DNA of 64,000 bases, taken from the NCBI GenBank assembly GCA_965205045.1, contig OZ242031.1:3162001-3226000 (forward strand), given 5' to 3'. The notes under the pieces were generated by a model. It saw nothing but the letters and a program-made list of their open reading frames with translations. It was not told the DNA's origin and searched no databases. Both the position numbers and the translations under genes were made by a program. Of this stretch, positions 17,975 through 27,072 are shown piece after piece; positions within the stretch are counted from its first letter, which is position 1, and every line of letters begins with the position of its first letter. The stretch comes from UBA6522 sp965205045. GTDB taxonomy: Bacteria > Pseudomonadota > Gammaproteobacteria > Steroidobacterales > Rariloculaceae.

Positions 17975-20224
17975 ATGCATTTTTCAAGAACCTTTCCATT
18001 GCTGGTGACATCGTCATCGTTGGCACTTCCCTGGGCCGTTTTCGCACAACAGGCGCAAGAAGGCGCCGACACAAGCGCCCAGGAAATTGAGGAAGTCTTT
18101 GTGACGGGCGTGCTTCGCGAGCGCTCCCCGGATGAACTGGCCCAGTCGATCACGGTCATTCGCGAACAGGCCCTGGAGAGGATTGTCGCCCGCAGTCTGG
18201 GCGAGACGCTCGCCAACCAACTGGGCGTCAGTTCGTCCTATTTCGCCGCCGGCGCGTCCCGGCCGGTCATTCGCGGCCTTGCGGGCGCGCGCGTGCGAAC
18301 CATGGAGGACGGACTCGACACCATGGATGCGTCCACGATCAGCGTGGACCATGCGGTGAGCATCGATCCCGTGATCGCGCAACAGATCGAGATCTTCCGC
18401 GGACCGACCACGCTGCTTTACGGCAGCGGCGCCGTGGGCAGAGTGGTCAACACGGTCACGACCCGCATACCCGAGTCCGCGCCGGAGGATGGATTCGAGG
18501 GCGTGGTCGAACTGCGGGGAGATTCGGTCGCCGGCGCCCGCAGCGGGGTTCTTTCCCTGGACGGCGGCAATGATGATTTTGCCTGGCACTTCGACTACAT
18601 CAGCCGGGAAACGGACAATTACGAGATCCCCGGTTACGCGGACCTCGCCGCCCGCGAGGAAGAGCATGACGACCATGAGGATGAAGACCACGACGAGGAT
18701 CACGAGGACGAGGATCACGAGGATGAGGACCACGAGGACGAGCACGTAGAAGAGGCGGTGTTCGGCCTGGTGGAAAACAGCGACCTCAGCGGACAGGCGT
18801 TCTCGCTGGGCGGTAGCTGGCTGCGCGAGAACAGTTTTTTCGGTGTGTCCGTAAGCAGCTTCGAAACCAATTACGGCGTCCCCGGGCATCATCATCATCA
18901 CGAGGAAGAAGAGCACGGCCACGAAGACGAAGATCACGAGGACGAGGACCACGAAGACGAAGATCACGAGGACGAGGACCACGAGGACGAGGATCACGAG
19001 GACGAGGACCACGAGGACGAGGACCACGAGGACGCCGAGGCCGAGGAGGAAGTGCCCGTCCGTGTCGATCTCAAGCAGACCCGAATCGACCTGAAGGGCG
19101 GCTGGGTCGGCCTGGAAGGGCCGGTGGAGGCGATCAACCTGCGGTTCGGCGTCAACAGTTACGAGCACTCGGAACTGGAAGGCGATGCTGTCGGCACGCT
19201 CGTCGAGAACGATGCCTGGGAAGGCAGGCTGGAGTTCATGCACGCGCCCTGGGGCGCCTGGGATGGCGCCTACGGATTCCAGGTCAACCACCGGAAGTTC
19301 TCCGCGCTCGGCGCGGAAGCGTTTGTTCCCCCGGTGGATACGACGAGCTACGGCGCCTTCATTATCGAACGGCGGGACTTTGACGCATGGCACGTTTCCC
19401 TGGGCGCGAGGCTGGAGTACCAGCAACAGGATCCGTCCGGCGATTTGCCCACGGTGAACGATTCGGCCACTAGCCTGTCGCTGGCGGGCATTCGCGATCT
19501 GGGCGACGGTTACTCATTCGTCCTGAACGCGGCGTTGGCGCAGCGGTTGCCGGTGGCGGAGGAACTCTATGCCGATGGGCCCCATGTGGCGACCCGGAGC
19601 ATCGAAATCGGCGATCCCAATATCGGCGTCGAGACGTCCCAGCACCTGGATATCGGCATTCGAAGCTCCGGGGGCGGGACGAACTGGAGTCTGACGGCAT
19701 TCCTGACCAATTACGCCGACTTCATCTACCTGCAGAATACGGGCGAGTTCGAGGACGAACTGGCGATCTTTCACTTCGAGCAGCAAGACGCCGATTTTTC
19801 CGGTATCGAGGCCGAACTTTCCACGCCCGTCTGGGTTCGCGGAGAATCGGAGATCGATCTGCGTATCTTCGCCGACTACGTGAACGGCAAGCTCAGCAAC
19901 GGCGATTACCTGCCGAGAATGCCGCCCTTGCGCTTCGGCTCGCGGATTCAGTACCACGACGAACGGTTCATCGTGGGACTCGAGATGACCCAGTACAATG
20001 ACCAGGACAACATCGCCGCCATAGAAACGCCCACTGAGGGCTACACGATGATCAACGCCGATTTCAACTGGACCGTCGCCACCCCGGGCGGAACGGCGTT
20101 CGATATCTTCGTGATGGGCCGAAACCTCGCGGACGAAGAGGCGCGCAAGCACACTTCGTTCGTGAAGGATACGGTGCCGTTGCCGGGGCGAAACATTTCG
20201 GCCGGGTTCCGCACTCGCTTCTGA
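17975..20224 (+). CDS. znuD: ZnuD-like TonB-dependent zinc receptor
   Basis: A 749-residue outer-membrane receptor. It has a signal peptide to about FAQQ, a TonB box-like IEEVFVTGVLRE, a plug with RPVIRGLAGARV and a barrel ending RNISAGFRTRF with the terminal Phe typical of Omp assembly. Two extracellular-loop segments are extreme His/Asp/Glu tandem repeats of the unit HEDED (nt 18664-18750 and 18888-19045), the second opening with five His in a row. Zinc-specific ZnuD receptors carry His-rich loops, and this version is unusually long. The ATG has GGAG at 7 nt. The CDF exporter gene downstream and the distant znuABC fit a zinc role. Confidence 0.8.
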   Translation: MHFSRTFPLLVTSSSLALPWAVFAQQAQEGADTSAQEIEEVFVTGVLRERSPDELAQSITVIREQALERIVARSLGETLANQLGVSSSYFAAGASRPVIRGLAGARVRTMEDGLDTMDASTISVDHAVSIDPVIAQQIEIFRGPTTLLYGSGAVGRVVNTVTTRIPESAPEDGFEGVVELRGDSVAGARSGVLSLDGGNDDFAWHFDYISRETDNYEIPGYADLAAREEEHDDHEDEDHDEDHEDEDHEDEDHEDEHVEEAVFGLVENSDLSGQAFSLGGSWLRENSFFGVSVSSFETNYGVPGHHHHHEEEEHGHEDEDHEDEDHEDEDHEDEDHEDEDHEDEDHEDEDHEDAEAEEEVPVRVDLKQTRIDLKGGWVGLEGPVEAINLRFGVNSYEHSELEGDAVGTLVENDAWEGRLEFMHAPWGAWDGAYGFQVNHRKFSALGAEAFVPPVDTTSYGAFIIERRDFDAWHVSLGARLEYQQQDPSGDLPTVNDSATSLSLAGIRDLGDGYSFVLNAALAQRLPVAEELYADGPHVATRSIEIGDPNIGVETSQHLDIGIRSSGGGTNWSLTAFLTNYADFIYLQNTGEFEDELAIFHFEQQDADFSGIEAELSTPVWVRGESEIDLRIFADYVNGKLSNGDYLPRMPPLRFGSRIQYHDERFIVGLEMTQYNDQDNIAAIETPTEGYTMINADFNWTVATPGGTAFDIFVMGRNLADEEARKHTSFVKDTVPLPGRNISAGFRTRF

Positions 20225-20242
20225 TACGCTTGCCGGCGAGAT

Positions 20243-20273
20243 CCGCCCGCACTTCGAAGACGGCTGCGGGCGG
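20243..20273 (+). terminator. hairpin after the ZnuD-like receptor
   Basis: A perfect 9-bp stem (CCGCCCGCA 20243-20251 with TGCGGGCGG 20265-20273, 13-nt loop) begins 19 nt after the receptor stop codon. No U-tract follows, so intrinsic termination is uncertain. Confidence 0.45.
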
Positions 20274-20402
20274 GTACCATTCGCGCTTCCGATACGTTCG
20301 CGGCAGGGTGGGAACGGGTAGGCCCGTGCCCGGCCGGCGGTCGCGCGAGGACAGGCATGGACAGTAAGGGCCCTTGGGTTGAACCGGAATTGACTTGATT
20401 CG

Positions 20403-21314
20403 ATGACCATCCCGGACAACCGCGGAATCGACACCGGCGCACAGGGCAGGAACACCCGGAGAATCTTCTGGGCGCTGCTGCTGATCGGCGGCTTCATGGT
20501 GGTCGAGGTGATCGGCGGCATCATCTCGGGATCCCTGGCGCTGCTCGCCGACGCGGCGCACATGTTCGTCGATACGGTGTCGCTGTTCTTCGCCTGGATC
20601 GCCTTCAGGTTGAGCCGGCGCCCGGCCGACAACTCGCGCACGTTCGGCTACCACCGCTTCCCGGTCCTCGTCGCCTACACCAACGGCGTCTTTCTCGTGG
20701 TTGTGGTCGGCTTTATTTTCTTCGAGGCCGTCGACCGGTTCATGAGCCCAACGCCGGTCCTCGCGGGTCCCATGCTGACGGTGGCGGTGCTCGGCCTGCT
20801 GGTCAATATCGCCGCGTTTGCCGTGCTCCAGGGCGCCGACCGGCAAAACCTGAACATCCGGGGCGCCCTGCTGCATGTCCTGGGCGACATGCTGGGTTCC
20901 GCGGCGGCGGTCAGCGCGGCGATCGTCATCATGACCACAGGCTGGACACCCATCGATCCGCTGCTCTCGGTCTTCGTGGGTATTCTGGTGCTGCGCAGCG
21001 CGTGGTTCCTGCTCAAGGACGCCGCCCACGTGCTGCTGGAAGGCGTCCCGGCGGACCTGGATGTCCAGGAGATCGGCCGGGACCTGGTTTCGACCGTTGA
21101 CGTGGTCGAGGACGTTCACCACGTGCATGCCTGGTCGCTGTCGCAGGATCATTCGCTGCTGACGCTGCATGCCCGCATTCTTGAGAACGCCCATCCGGAT
21201 GCGGCGGTCGCAGCAATTAAATCCCGCCTGGCCAGCCGCTTCGACATCACCCATGCGACCGTCCAGGTCGAAGTGGGAGTCTGTACGGACGAGCACGCCG
21301 CCGTACCTGTTTAA
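20403..21314 (+). CDS. czcD: CDF-family divalent cation (Zn) efflux protein, CzcD/ZitB-like
   Basis: A 303-residue inner-membrane antiporter with six hydrophobic segments. The metal-site motif in TM2 is D50-AAH53-MFVD57, and TM5 carries HVLGD. The C-terminal cytoplasmic ferredoxin-like domain (HHVHAWSL) is typical of the family, which expels Zn2+ or similar ions in exchange for H+. It lies downstream of the ZnuD-like receptor, so uptake and efflux genes are adjacent. The short C-terminal VCTDEHA may add metal ligands. Confidence 0.87.
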   Translation: MTIPDNRGIDTGAQGRNTRRIFWALLLIGGFMVVEVIGGIISGSLALLADAAHMFVDTVSLFFAWIAFRLSRRPADNSRTFGYHRFPVLVAYTNGVFLVVVVGFIFFEAVDRFMSPTPVLAGPMLTVAVLGLLVNIAAFAVLQGADRQNLNIRGALLHVLGDMLGSAAAVSAAIVIMTTGWTPIDPLLSVFVGILVLRSAWFLLKDAAHVLLEGVPADLDVQEIGRDLVSTVDVVEDVHHVHAWSLSQDHSLLTLHARILENAHPDAAVAAIKSRLASRFDITHATVQVEVGVCTDEHAAVPV

Positions 21315-21394
21315 TCCGGAAACCGCTTACTGCTATTCTCCTGTTGGCCGAGTAATATTGCGGACATCGATTCGCCAATCCCGGTAGTTGCGTG

Positions 21395-23668
21395 ATGGAA
21401 AACCAGGCGATGGCAGTGTCGGGCGACGACGAAGTCGCCGTCGGGGCCGGCGCTGGCGGCGGAGTGTCGGCTTGCCTGCTGACGGCGCTGTTGCTCGCAT
21501 ATGGCGCGCCGCCGGAAATTGCTACAGCGCAGGCCGAATTCGACGCCCCGGCGCAGCGCCCGAACATCGTCCTGGTGATGACCGACGATCAGGGCTACGC
21601 CGACCTCGGGGTACACGGCAACCCGGTCCTGCGCACGCCGAATATCGATGAGTTTTCCCGCGAGGCCATCAGCTACTCCGACTTTCACGTCTCCCCGACC
21701 TGCTCGCCGACACGGGCCGCGCTGCTCACGGGCCGGGATTCCAACCGCACCGGCGTATGGCACACGGCCGCCGGCCGCGGACTGATGCGCCGGGGCGAAG
21801 TCACCGTTGCCGAGATGCTGCACGAAGCAGGCTATGCCACGGGAATTTTCGGCAAGTGGCATCTCGGGTCCATGTATCCGTTCCGTCCGGCCGACAGGGG
21901 CTTCGAGGAAGTCTTCACGTTGGTGGGCGGCGGGGGCACCGGCAACATCAGCGATTTCTGGAACAACACGAATTTCGATCCGGTCATGAACCACAACGGG
22001 CAGTTTGTTCCGACGCATGGCTACATCACCGACACGATCTTCGATGCAGCGATGGAATTCATCGACGCCAGCCGGGAAGAAGGCCGTCCGTTCTTCGTGT
22101 ACCTGCCGACCAACGCGCCGCACGCGCCCTTCAACGCGCCGGCGGTCTACGCAGAGCGGTATCGGGACCAGCCCGTCAGGATGGCGCACTTCCTGGGCAT
22201 GATCGAGAACATCGACGAAAACTTCGGGCGGTTACGGCGGCACCTGAGAGAGTCGGGTCTGCAGGACAATACGATCCTGATCTTCATGACCGACAACGGT
22301 TCCGGGTACGGCCAGAGTGTCGTCAACGCGGGCATGCAGGGAATCAAGGGCAGCGAGTACGACGGGGGCCACCGCGTACCGCTGTTCTTCCGCTGGCCAG
22401 CCGGCGACATGGCGGGCTCCCGTACGATCGACGAACTGGCCGCGCACATCGATCTCGCGCCGACACTGCTGGACCTCGCCGGCGTGGAGGCGCCGGCCGA
22501 GCGGCGGTTTGATGGCGTCTCGCTGCGCCTCCTGCTCGAGGGGCAGGAGGCGGACTGGCCGGATCGTTCGATCGTCATCGATTCCCAGCGCATCCTGCAT
22601 CCGGAGAAATGGAGGAAAAGCAGTGTCATGACCCAACGCTGGCGGCTCGTAAACGGGACGGAACTGTACGACATGGCGTCCGATCCGGGGCAGTCCATGG
22701 ACGTCGCGGGACAGTATCCGGAGGTCGTCGGCTCCCTGAGAGGCGTCTACGAGCGCTGGTGGGACGACATCGAGCCCACGTTCGCCGATACGCCGCGCAC
22801 CGTCATCGGCAGCCAGTACCAGTACATGACCCGGCTGGTGACCCGGGAGTGCCTGTCGTCGGGCCTGCCGGCCTGGGGCCAGTCCGATGTCCGGGTTGCC
22901 CGGCAGGGCGGGGCGAACGATTGCACGTGGGCCGTCGACATGGCGCGCGCGGGCGATTACATCGTGGAACTGCGGCGCTGGCCGCGAGAACTCAACCACC
23001 CCATACGCGCCAGCGTGCCCCCGGGGGAGCCCGTTCCCGGCGCTCCCACGCACCGGGATCCGCCCGGTGCAGCGTACGCAGCGGTTCGCGCTACGCTCAC
23101 CATCGGATCCAACACCTATACAGACTCAATCGGCGAGCGTGACCGCAGTGTCCTTTTCGACGTGAGCCTCAATCGGGGACCTACGACCATAACCGCGACG
23201 TTTGAAGATGAAGACCGCAAGGTGCTCCCGTCGTACTACGTCTACGTGTATCCCCGGCCGTCGGCGGCAACGCTGGCTGTGGAATCGCGGCCGGTGTCGA
23301 GTTCGGGGCTGCAGGGATGGTGGCAGCTCGACCTGGGCGGTACTCACGACATCGAATCGATCACACTGAGAGGCTGTGAGGCCAGCGACTGTGGGTGTGA
23401 GGCCATCGATTGTCCGGAGTCGCTGAACGACTTCTACGTATTTGTCTCCGACGGGGACCCGGTTGGCCGTTCGTTCGCGGACCTGGCCCGGGATCCCGGA
23501 GTCTGGCGCCGCTACTTCCTTGGCGAGGCGGGCGAGACGCTTGCGGTTCCGGTCGGTACCGAGGGCCGGTACGTTCGCGTCCAGCACGCTGCCGAAGGCG
23601 CGCCGCCCCTCGCCCGGATGGAAGTTCGTGGAACAGCCGTCACGGACGCCGAAGCCGGCGGGGAGTAG
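21395..23668 (+). CDS. type I sulfatase with C-terminal discoidin-like domain
   Basis: A 757-residue exported sulfatase. The ATG at 21395 follows an in-frame GTG at 21392. A hydrophobic segment around residues 24-45 is the export signal. The formylglycine motif is C103-SPTR, with metal-site DDQGYAD and FGKWHLG. The sulfatase domain ends near residue 450. Residues about 480-750 look like F5/8-type beta-sandwich carbohydrate-binding modules (WWQLDLGG, GRYVRVQ). It would cleave sulfate esters, probably from polysaccharides, after activation of the Cys by a formylglycine-generating enzyme not seen in this window. The ribosome site is weak. Confidence 0.85.
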   Translation: MENQAMAVSGDDEVAVGAGAGGGVSACLLTALLLAYGAPPEIATAQAEFDAPAQRPNIVLVMTDDQGYADLGVHGNPVLRTPNIDEFSREAISYSDFHVSPTCSPTRAALLTGRDSNRTGVWHTAAGRGLMRRGEVTVAEMLHEAGYATGIFGKWHLGSMYPFRPADRGFEEVFTLVGGGGTGNISDFWNNTNFDPVMNHNGQFVPTHGYITDTIFDAAMEFIDASREEGRPFFVYLPTNAPHAPFNAPAVYAERYRDQPVRMAHFLGMIENIDENFGRLRRHLRESGLQDNTILIFMTDNGSGYGQSVVNAGMQGIKGSEYDGGHRVPLFFRWPAGDMAGSRTIDELAAHIDLAPTLLDLAGVEAPAERRFDGVSLRLLLEGQEADWPDRSIVIDSQRILHPEKWRKSSVMTQRWRLVNGTELYDMASDPGQSMDVAGQYPEVVGSLRGVYERWWDDIEPTFADTPRTVIGSQYQYMTRLVTRECLSSGLPAWGQSDVRVARQGGANDCTWAVDMARAGDYIVELRRWPRELNHPIRASVPPGEPVPGAPTHRDPPGAAYAAVRATLTIGSNTYTDSIGERDRSVLFDVSLNRGPTTITATFEDEDRKVLPSYYVYVYPRPSAATLAVESRPVSSSGLQGWWQLDLGGTHDIESITLRGCEASDCGCEAIDCPESLNDFYVFVSDGDPVGRSFADLARDPGVWRRYFLGEAGETLAVPVGTEGRYVRVQHAAEGAPPLARMEVRGTAVTDAEAGGE

Positions 23669-23739
23669 CCCAACAGCGTCCTCATTCCCGCCGACGACCA
23701 GAACCCGGTCAACGTTTTCGGGCTCAAGGAACCATGAAC

Positions 23740-24222
23740 ATGAGTCGACACCATGCCCTTCTCGTCATCGCACTGACCCTGATCGGGGGATCCGGCGCGG
23801 CAGGCGCCCAGGATCGCCCGAACATCATCCTGATATTCAGCGACGACCACGCGTTGCGGGCCGTGAGCGCCTATGGCGATGCGCTTATCGAAACGCCGGG
23901 CGTCGACCGGATCGCGGAGGAGGGCATGCTCTTCCGCCATGCAATGGTGACCAATTCGATCTGCGGACCGAGCCGCGAGGCGCTTGCGGCGCGAAACCGG
24001 CCCTTCGGCGAGTTGAGCCGGGATTCGGACGACTGGGTGCGGTACACCTACCAGCGCTACAAGCTGATCCACTACTACGATCTCGATGAGTGGGAGCTAT
24101 TCGACCTGGACCGAGATCCCAACGAGATGCAGAGCGTCTACGGCGATCCCGAGTATCGGGACGTTCAGGCCGGGATGCTGGAACGGTTGGGGGAACTGCG
24201 CGAGCAGTACGGGGATACCTGA
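23740..24222 (+). pseudogene. internally deleted sulfatase, N- and C-ends joined in frame
   Basis: A 160-residue ORF (start ATG 23740 with AAGGA 9 nt upstream, or ATG 23734). It begins with a signal peptide and normal sulfatase N-terminus (RPNIILIFSDDHALRA) through the FGly motif C75-GPSR, then jumps near residue 88 to a C-terminal sulfatase end (YKLIHYYDLDEWELFDL). Typical relatives are about 480-500 residues, so roughly 300 residues of the catalytic core are absent, yet the frame is kept. It cannot be a working sulfatase. Genome deletion or assembly collapse could each produce it. Confidence 0.8.
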
Positions 24223-24323
24223 GTCGCCGAATTCCGGCCCGAAGCCTGAGTGATTTTCGGATTCGGGCGGATTCAGTGGGGTTCAGGGCGCCATTCCGTT
24301 TGGAACGCGGATGACAAACGCCT

Positions 24324-25829
24324 TCAATCGCCGTCCCGAATGGCCGCCAGGGACTGCAGCAGGCGCGCGACCACCTCCGGCTCCTCGCCGGCCAGGTTGA
24401 GCGTTTCGCCTGGGTCGCGCTCGAGGTTGTAAAGCTGCACGGCCGGACCGCCCGCTTCCGGGTCAACACGCTGCGGCGGCGTGAACCCGCCGGATCCCAG
24501 GCCGTCGATCAGCTTCCATGGCCCCTCCCGGATCGCGAACATTCCGTGGAAGGAATGGTTGATCAACGCAGGCCGGGGTGTCTGCTCGGAATGCCGCCCC
24601 AGCAGCGTCGCCGAGAAATCGGCGCTGTCCTCCGCGGCATTCTCCGGGAGATCCTGCCCGAGCAGCGAGACCAGGGTGGCGGCCAGGTCCGTCAACGAAA
24701 CGAGGTGGCCGTTGGACACGTTCGCCGGCACGTTGCCCGGCCATCGGACGATCAGGGGAACGCGGTGGCCCCCTTCGTGGATGTCCCCCTTCTGGCCGCG
24801 CCAGGAGCCGTTGGCCAGGTGGTTGAATTCCTCCATGTTGTTCTCCGTCCAGTGAGCGCCATTGTCGGAGGTCACAATCACCATGGTTCGATCTTCCACG
24901 CCTGCCTGCGCCAGCGCATCGACCACTTGTCCGACGACGCTGTCGACGTGGGCCACGAAGTCTCCGTAGTGTCCGGCGCCGGTAGTACCCTGGAACCGGG
25001 GGTCCGGGAGCCACGGCGTGTGCGGCGCCGTCAACGCGAAGTACAGAAAAAACGGCTTTTCGGCGCTGCTTGCAGCGTGGTCCTCGATCTGCTCGACCGC
25101 GCGCCCGGTCAGCGTTGACAGAACCGACCGGTGGTCGAATCCTTCCGCGATTTCGCCCTTGCGCCAGAACCCCGATCCGCCGCCGCGACGGCCTGTGCTG
25201 CCTTCGACCAATCGACCGGTCAGGGGCCGCACCGGGCGCCCGTTTTCGACATACAGGTACGGTTTCATGTCCAGCGACGCCGGAATCCCGAAAAAGTAGT
25301 CGAAGCCCACCTCGTTCGGACCCGGGGCGATGCGCGAGCCTGTGCCCAGGCGGCCTTGTTGTTCGTCGGGGTGCGTATAGAAATTCGGTTCGTTGTTGGT
25401 GAAGCCCAGGTGCCATTTGCCGACGGCGGCCGTGTAGTAGCCGGCAGACTGCAGCAGCGACGGCAGCGTGTCGAGATCCGGGTCGATCAGGAGCGGGGAA
25501 TACCCCCAGAGAACGCCCGACTTGAGCGAGGTTCGCCACGCGTAGCGCCCGGTCAGCAGCGCGTACCTCGTTGGAGTGCAGACGGCGGCAGGCGAGTGTG
25601 CGTCCGTGAAACGCATCCCCTGCTCCGCCAGTTGGTCCATCCGTGGGGTCTGAACCTGGCTGTGCGGGTTGTAGCTGCCGATGTCGCCGTAGCCCAGATC
25701 GTCCGCGAGGATGAGCACGATGTTTGGCGCCTGCGAGTGCTGGTCGGCGGTGGATACGGTCTGGCAGGCGCATACGCTTAGGGTGACTGACAAGACAAAC
25801 AAGTATCTGCGTTTCGCGCTCTGATTCAC
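24324..25829 (-). CDS. type I sulfatase lipoprotein
   Basis: A 501-residue sulfatase beginning at GTG 25829, chosen because GAGGAG lies 7 nt upstream. It gives a lipoprotein-type signal ending SVCAC, although the frame extends upstream to 26003. FGly motif is C84-TPTR. Metal and substrate residues lie in NIVLILADDLGYGD and AVGKWHLG, and DNGAHW is the second metal region. Arylsulfatase A-type enzymes of this family cleave sulfate esters from glycans or glycolipids. It is the last gene of a minus-strand run GMC chimera, PVC cytochrome, ThuA, sulfatase. Confidence 0.86.
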   Translation of the reverse strand: MNQSAKRRYLFVLSVTLSVCACQTVSTADQHSQAPNIVLILADDLGYGDIGSYNPHSQVQTPRMDQLAEQGMRFTDAHSPAAVCTPTRYALLTGRYAWRTSLKSGVLWGYSPLLIDPDLDTLPSLLQSAGYYTAAVGKWHLGFTNNEPNFYTHPDEQQGRLGTGSRIAPGPNEVGFDYFFGIPASLDMKPYLYVENGRPVRPLTGRLVEGSTGRRGGGSGFWRKGEIAEGFDHRSVLSTLTGRAVEQIEDHAASSAEKPFFLYFALTAPHTPWLPDPRFQGTTGAGHYGDFVAHVDSVVGQVVDALAQAGVEDRTMVIVTSDNGAHWTENNMEEFNHLANGSWRGQKGDIHEGGHRVPLIVRWPGNVPANVSNGHLVSLTDLAATLVSLLGQDLPENAAEDSADFSATLLGRHSEQTPRPALINHSFHGMFAIREGPWKLIDGLGSGGFTPPQRVDPEAGGPAVQLYNLERDPGETLNLAGEEPEVVARLLQSLAAIRDGD

Positions 25830-25974
25830 TGCGAATCTCCTCCTCGTGGCCGTGCCACTCCTTGTTGCCGCGCGGCAATCGGAAAGGAAAGTACGTCCCA
25901 ATTTTAAATGTTCTGTTCGGGCAAGGTGCCTGCACCGTGGGAATTCACGGCTGCAAATCCGCTTTCGCGAATTC

Positions 25975-27072
25975 CTACGGCGCAGGCTCCTGTCGCAGCC
26001 CATCGATATCGAGCCTTCGGCTCAGCCAGTACTCGGGGGTGTGGAAGCCGTATTGCGTGGGTGCAAAGGTCCCGACGATGTCGACATCGGCGTGCGCCGG
26101 CACGTCGAGGCCCAGCGCCCAATAGGCCGCATTCACCCAAAGCCTCCGCACGCCCCCGGACAGCATGTCGCCCGACGAGCCGATGGTCGAAACGAAGGCG
26201 CGGCCCGGGCGGCCGTCCGGCAATTGGTAGGTTCTGGTCCAGGCGATCGGCATCGGCGGGTCGTTGACGGTCACGCCGTCGGCGTCCGCGATCGCCGGCG
26301 TCCGGTCGGTGTCCCTCATCCCGAAGTGCAGGTCCCCGGCATCGAAATCGCCGGCCCGCTCGACGACCTCGCCAAGAACGATCGGCTGGGCGTCGCCCGG
26401 CAGCGGCAGCCTGACCCGGTACACGTCGGTACTTCCCCAGATGTCGCCGTCTCCGACCCCGGTAAGGACGGGATGCTCGGAAGCACCCGGTGCCACAATG
26501 CCGCGGGTGCTCTGATGCCTGTGCTCGCCATGATGGGCGATCCACTGCTCGCCCAGCACGAGGCGCCCGAATCCGCCGCGCCACGCGCCGAATTCCTCGC
26601 CTTCGTAGCCATTGCCGTAATGGCGCCACGGCGAATCCGGTGCATCCTGGCGAAAGGCGAACGCGTGGGTCGCGGTCCGGATACCGATGACCGGCTTGCC
26701 CGCCCTGAGAAAATCGTCGATCAACTGCATCTGTTCGTCGGGCAGCGCAATGAAGCGCGTGAAGATCACCATGAGGTGCGCGCCGTTCAGATGATGCAGG
26801 CCGGGAATCTCGACCGGCGGTATCGGGTTGACGAATCCCAACTCGTCCGCATGCTGGGTGAACAGTACCGTGGTGCGAAAGCCGTGGGAGGCGGAGAGGA
26901 TCCCTGCAAGCTGCGGCAGCGCCTCCTCGGACCGGTATTCCTGGTCCCCGGACAGCAGCACGATGTGGTATTCGGCGTTTTCGCCGTGCCCTTCGAGGTC
27001 CAGCCATGGCTGCGAGAACGAAATGCCCGGCAACAGCAGCAATGCCCAGAGGCGGCACTTCGATCGCCCCAT
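25975..27072 (-). CDS. ThuA-domain protein
   Basis: A 365-residue exported protein with a signal peptide near residues 8-21 (ending SFSQ). The ThuA/GATase1-like domain shows IVLLSGDQEYRSEE, HLMVIFTRF and PVIGIRTATHAF. ThuA-type proteins are linked to disaccharide (trehalose/sucrose-type) utilisation, but their chemistry is poorly defined. Its ATG overlaps the stop of the upstream PVC gene (TGATG), so the two are translationally coupled. A GTG at 27075 is an alternative start. Confidence 0.8.
   Translation of the reverse strand: MGRSKCRLWALLLLPGISFSQPWLDLEGHGENAEYHIVLLSGDQEYRSEEALPQLAGILSASHGFRTTVLFTQHADELGFVNPIPPVEIPGLHHLNGAHLMVIFTRFIALPDEQMQLIDDFLRAGKPVIGIRTATHAFAFRQDAPDSPWRHYGNGYEGEEFGAWRGGFGRLVLGEQWIAHHGEHRHQSTRGIVAPGASEHPVLTGVGDGDIWGSTDVYRVRLPLPGDAQPIVLGEVVERAGDFDAGDLHFGMRDTDRTPAIADADGVTVNDPPMPIAWTRTYQLPDGRPGRAFVSTIGSSGDMLSGGVRRLWVNAAYWALGLDVPAHADVDIVGTFAPTQYGFHTPEYWLSRRLDIDGLRQEPAP

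Noticed and set aside
18014..19426. A 470-residue minus-strand frame rich in Val/Leu over the ZnuD-like gene
   Set aside because: It is the complement of the HEDED repeats, which read as Val/Leu-rich on the other strand; no independent support.
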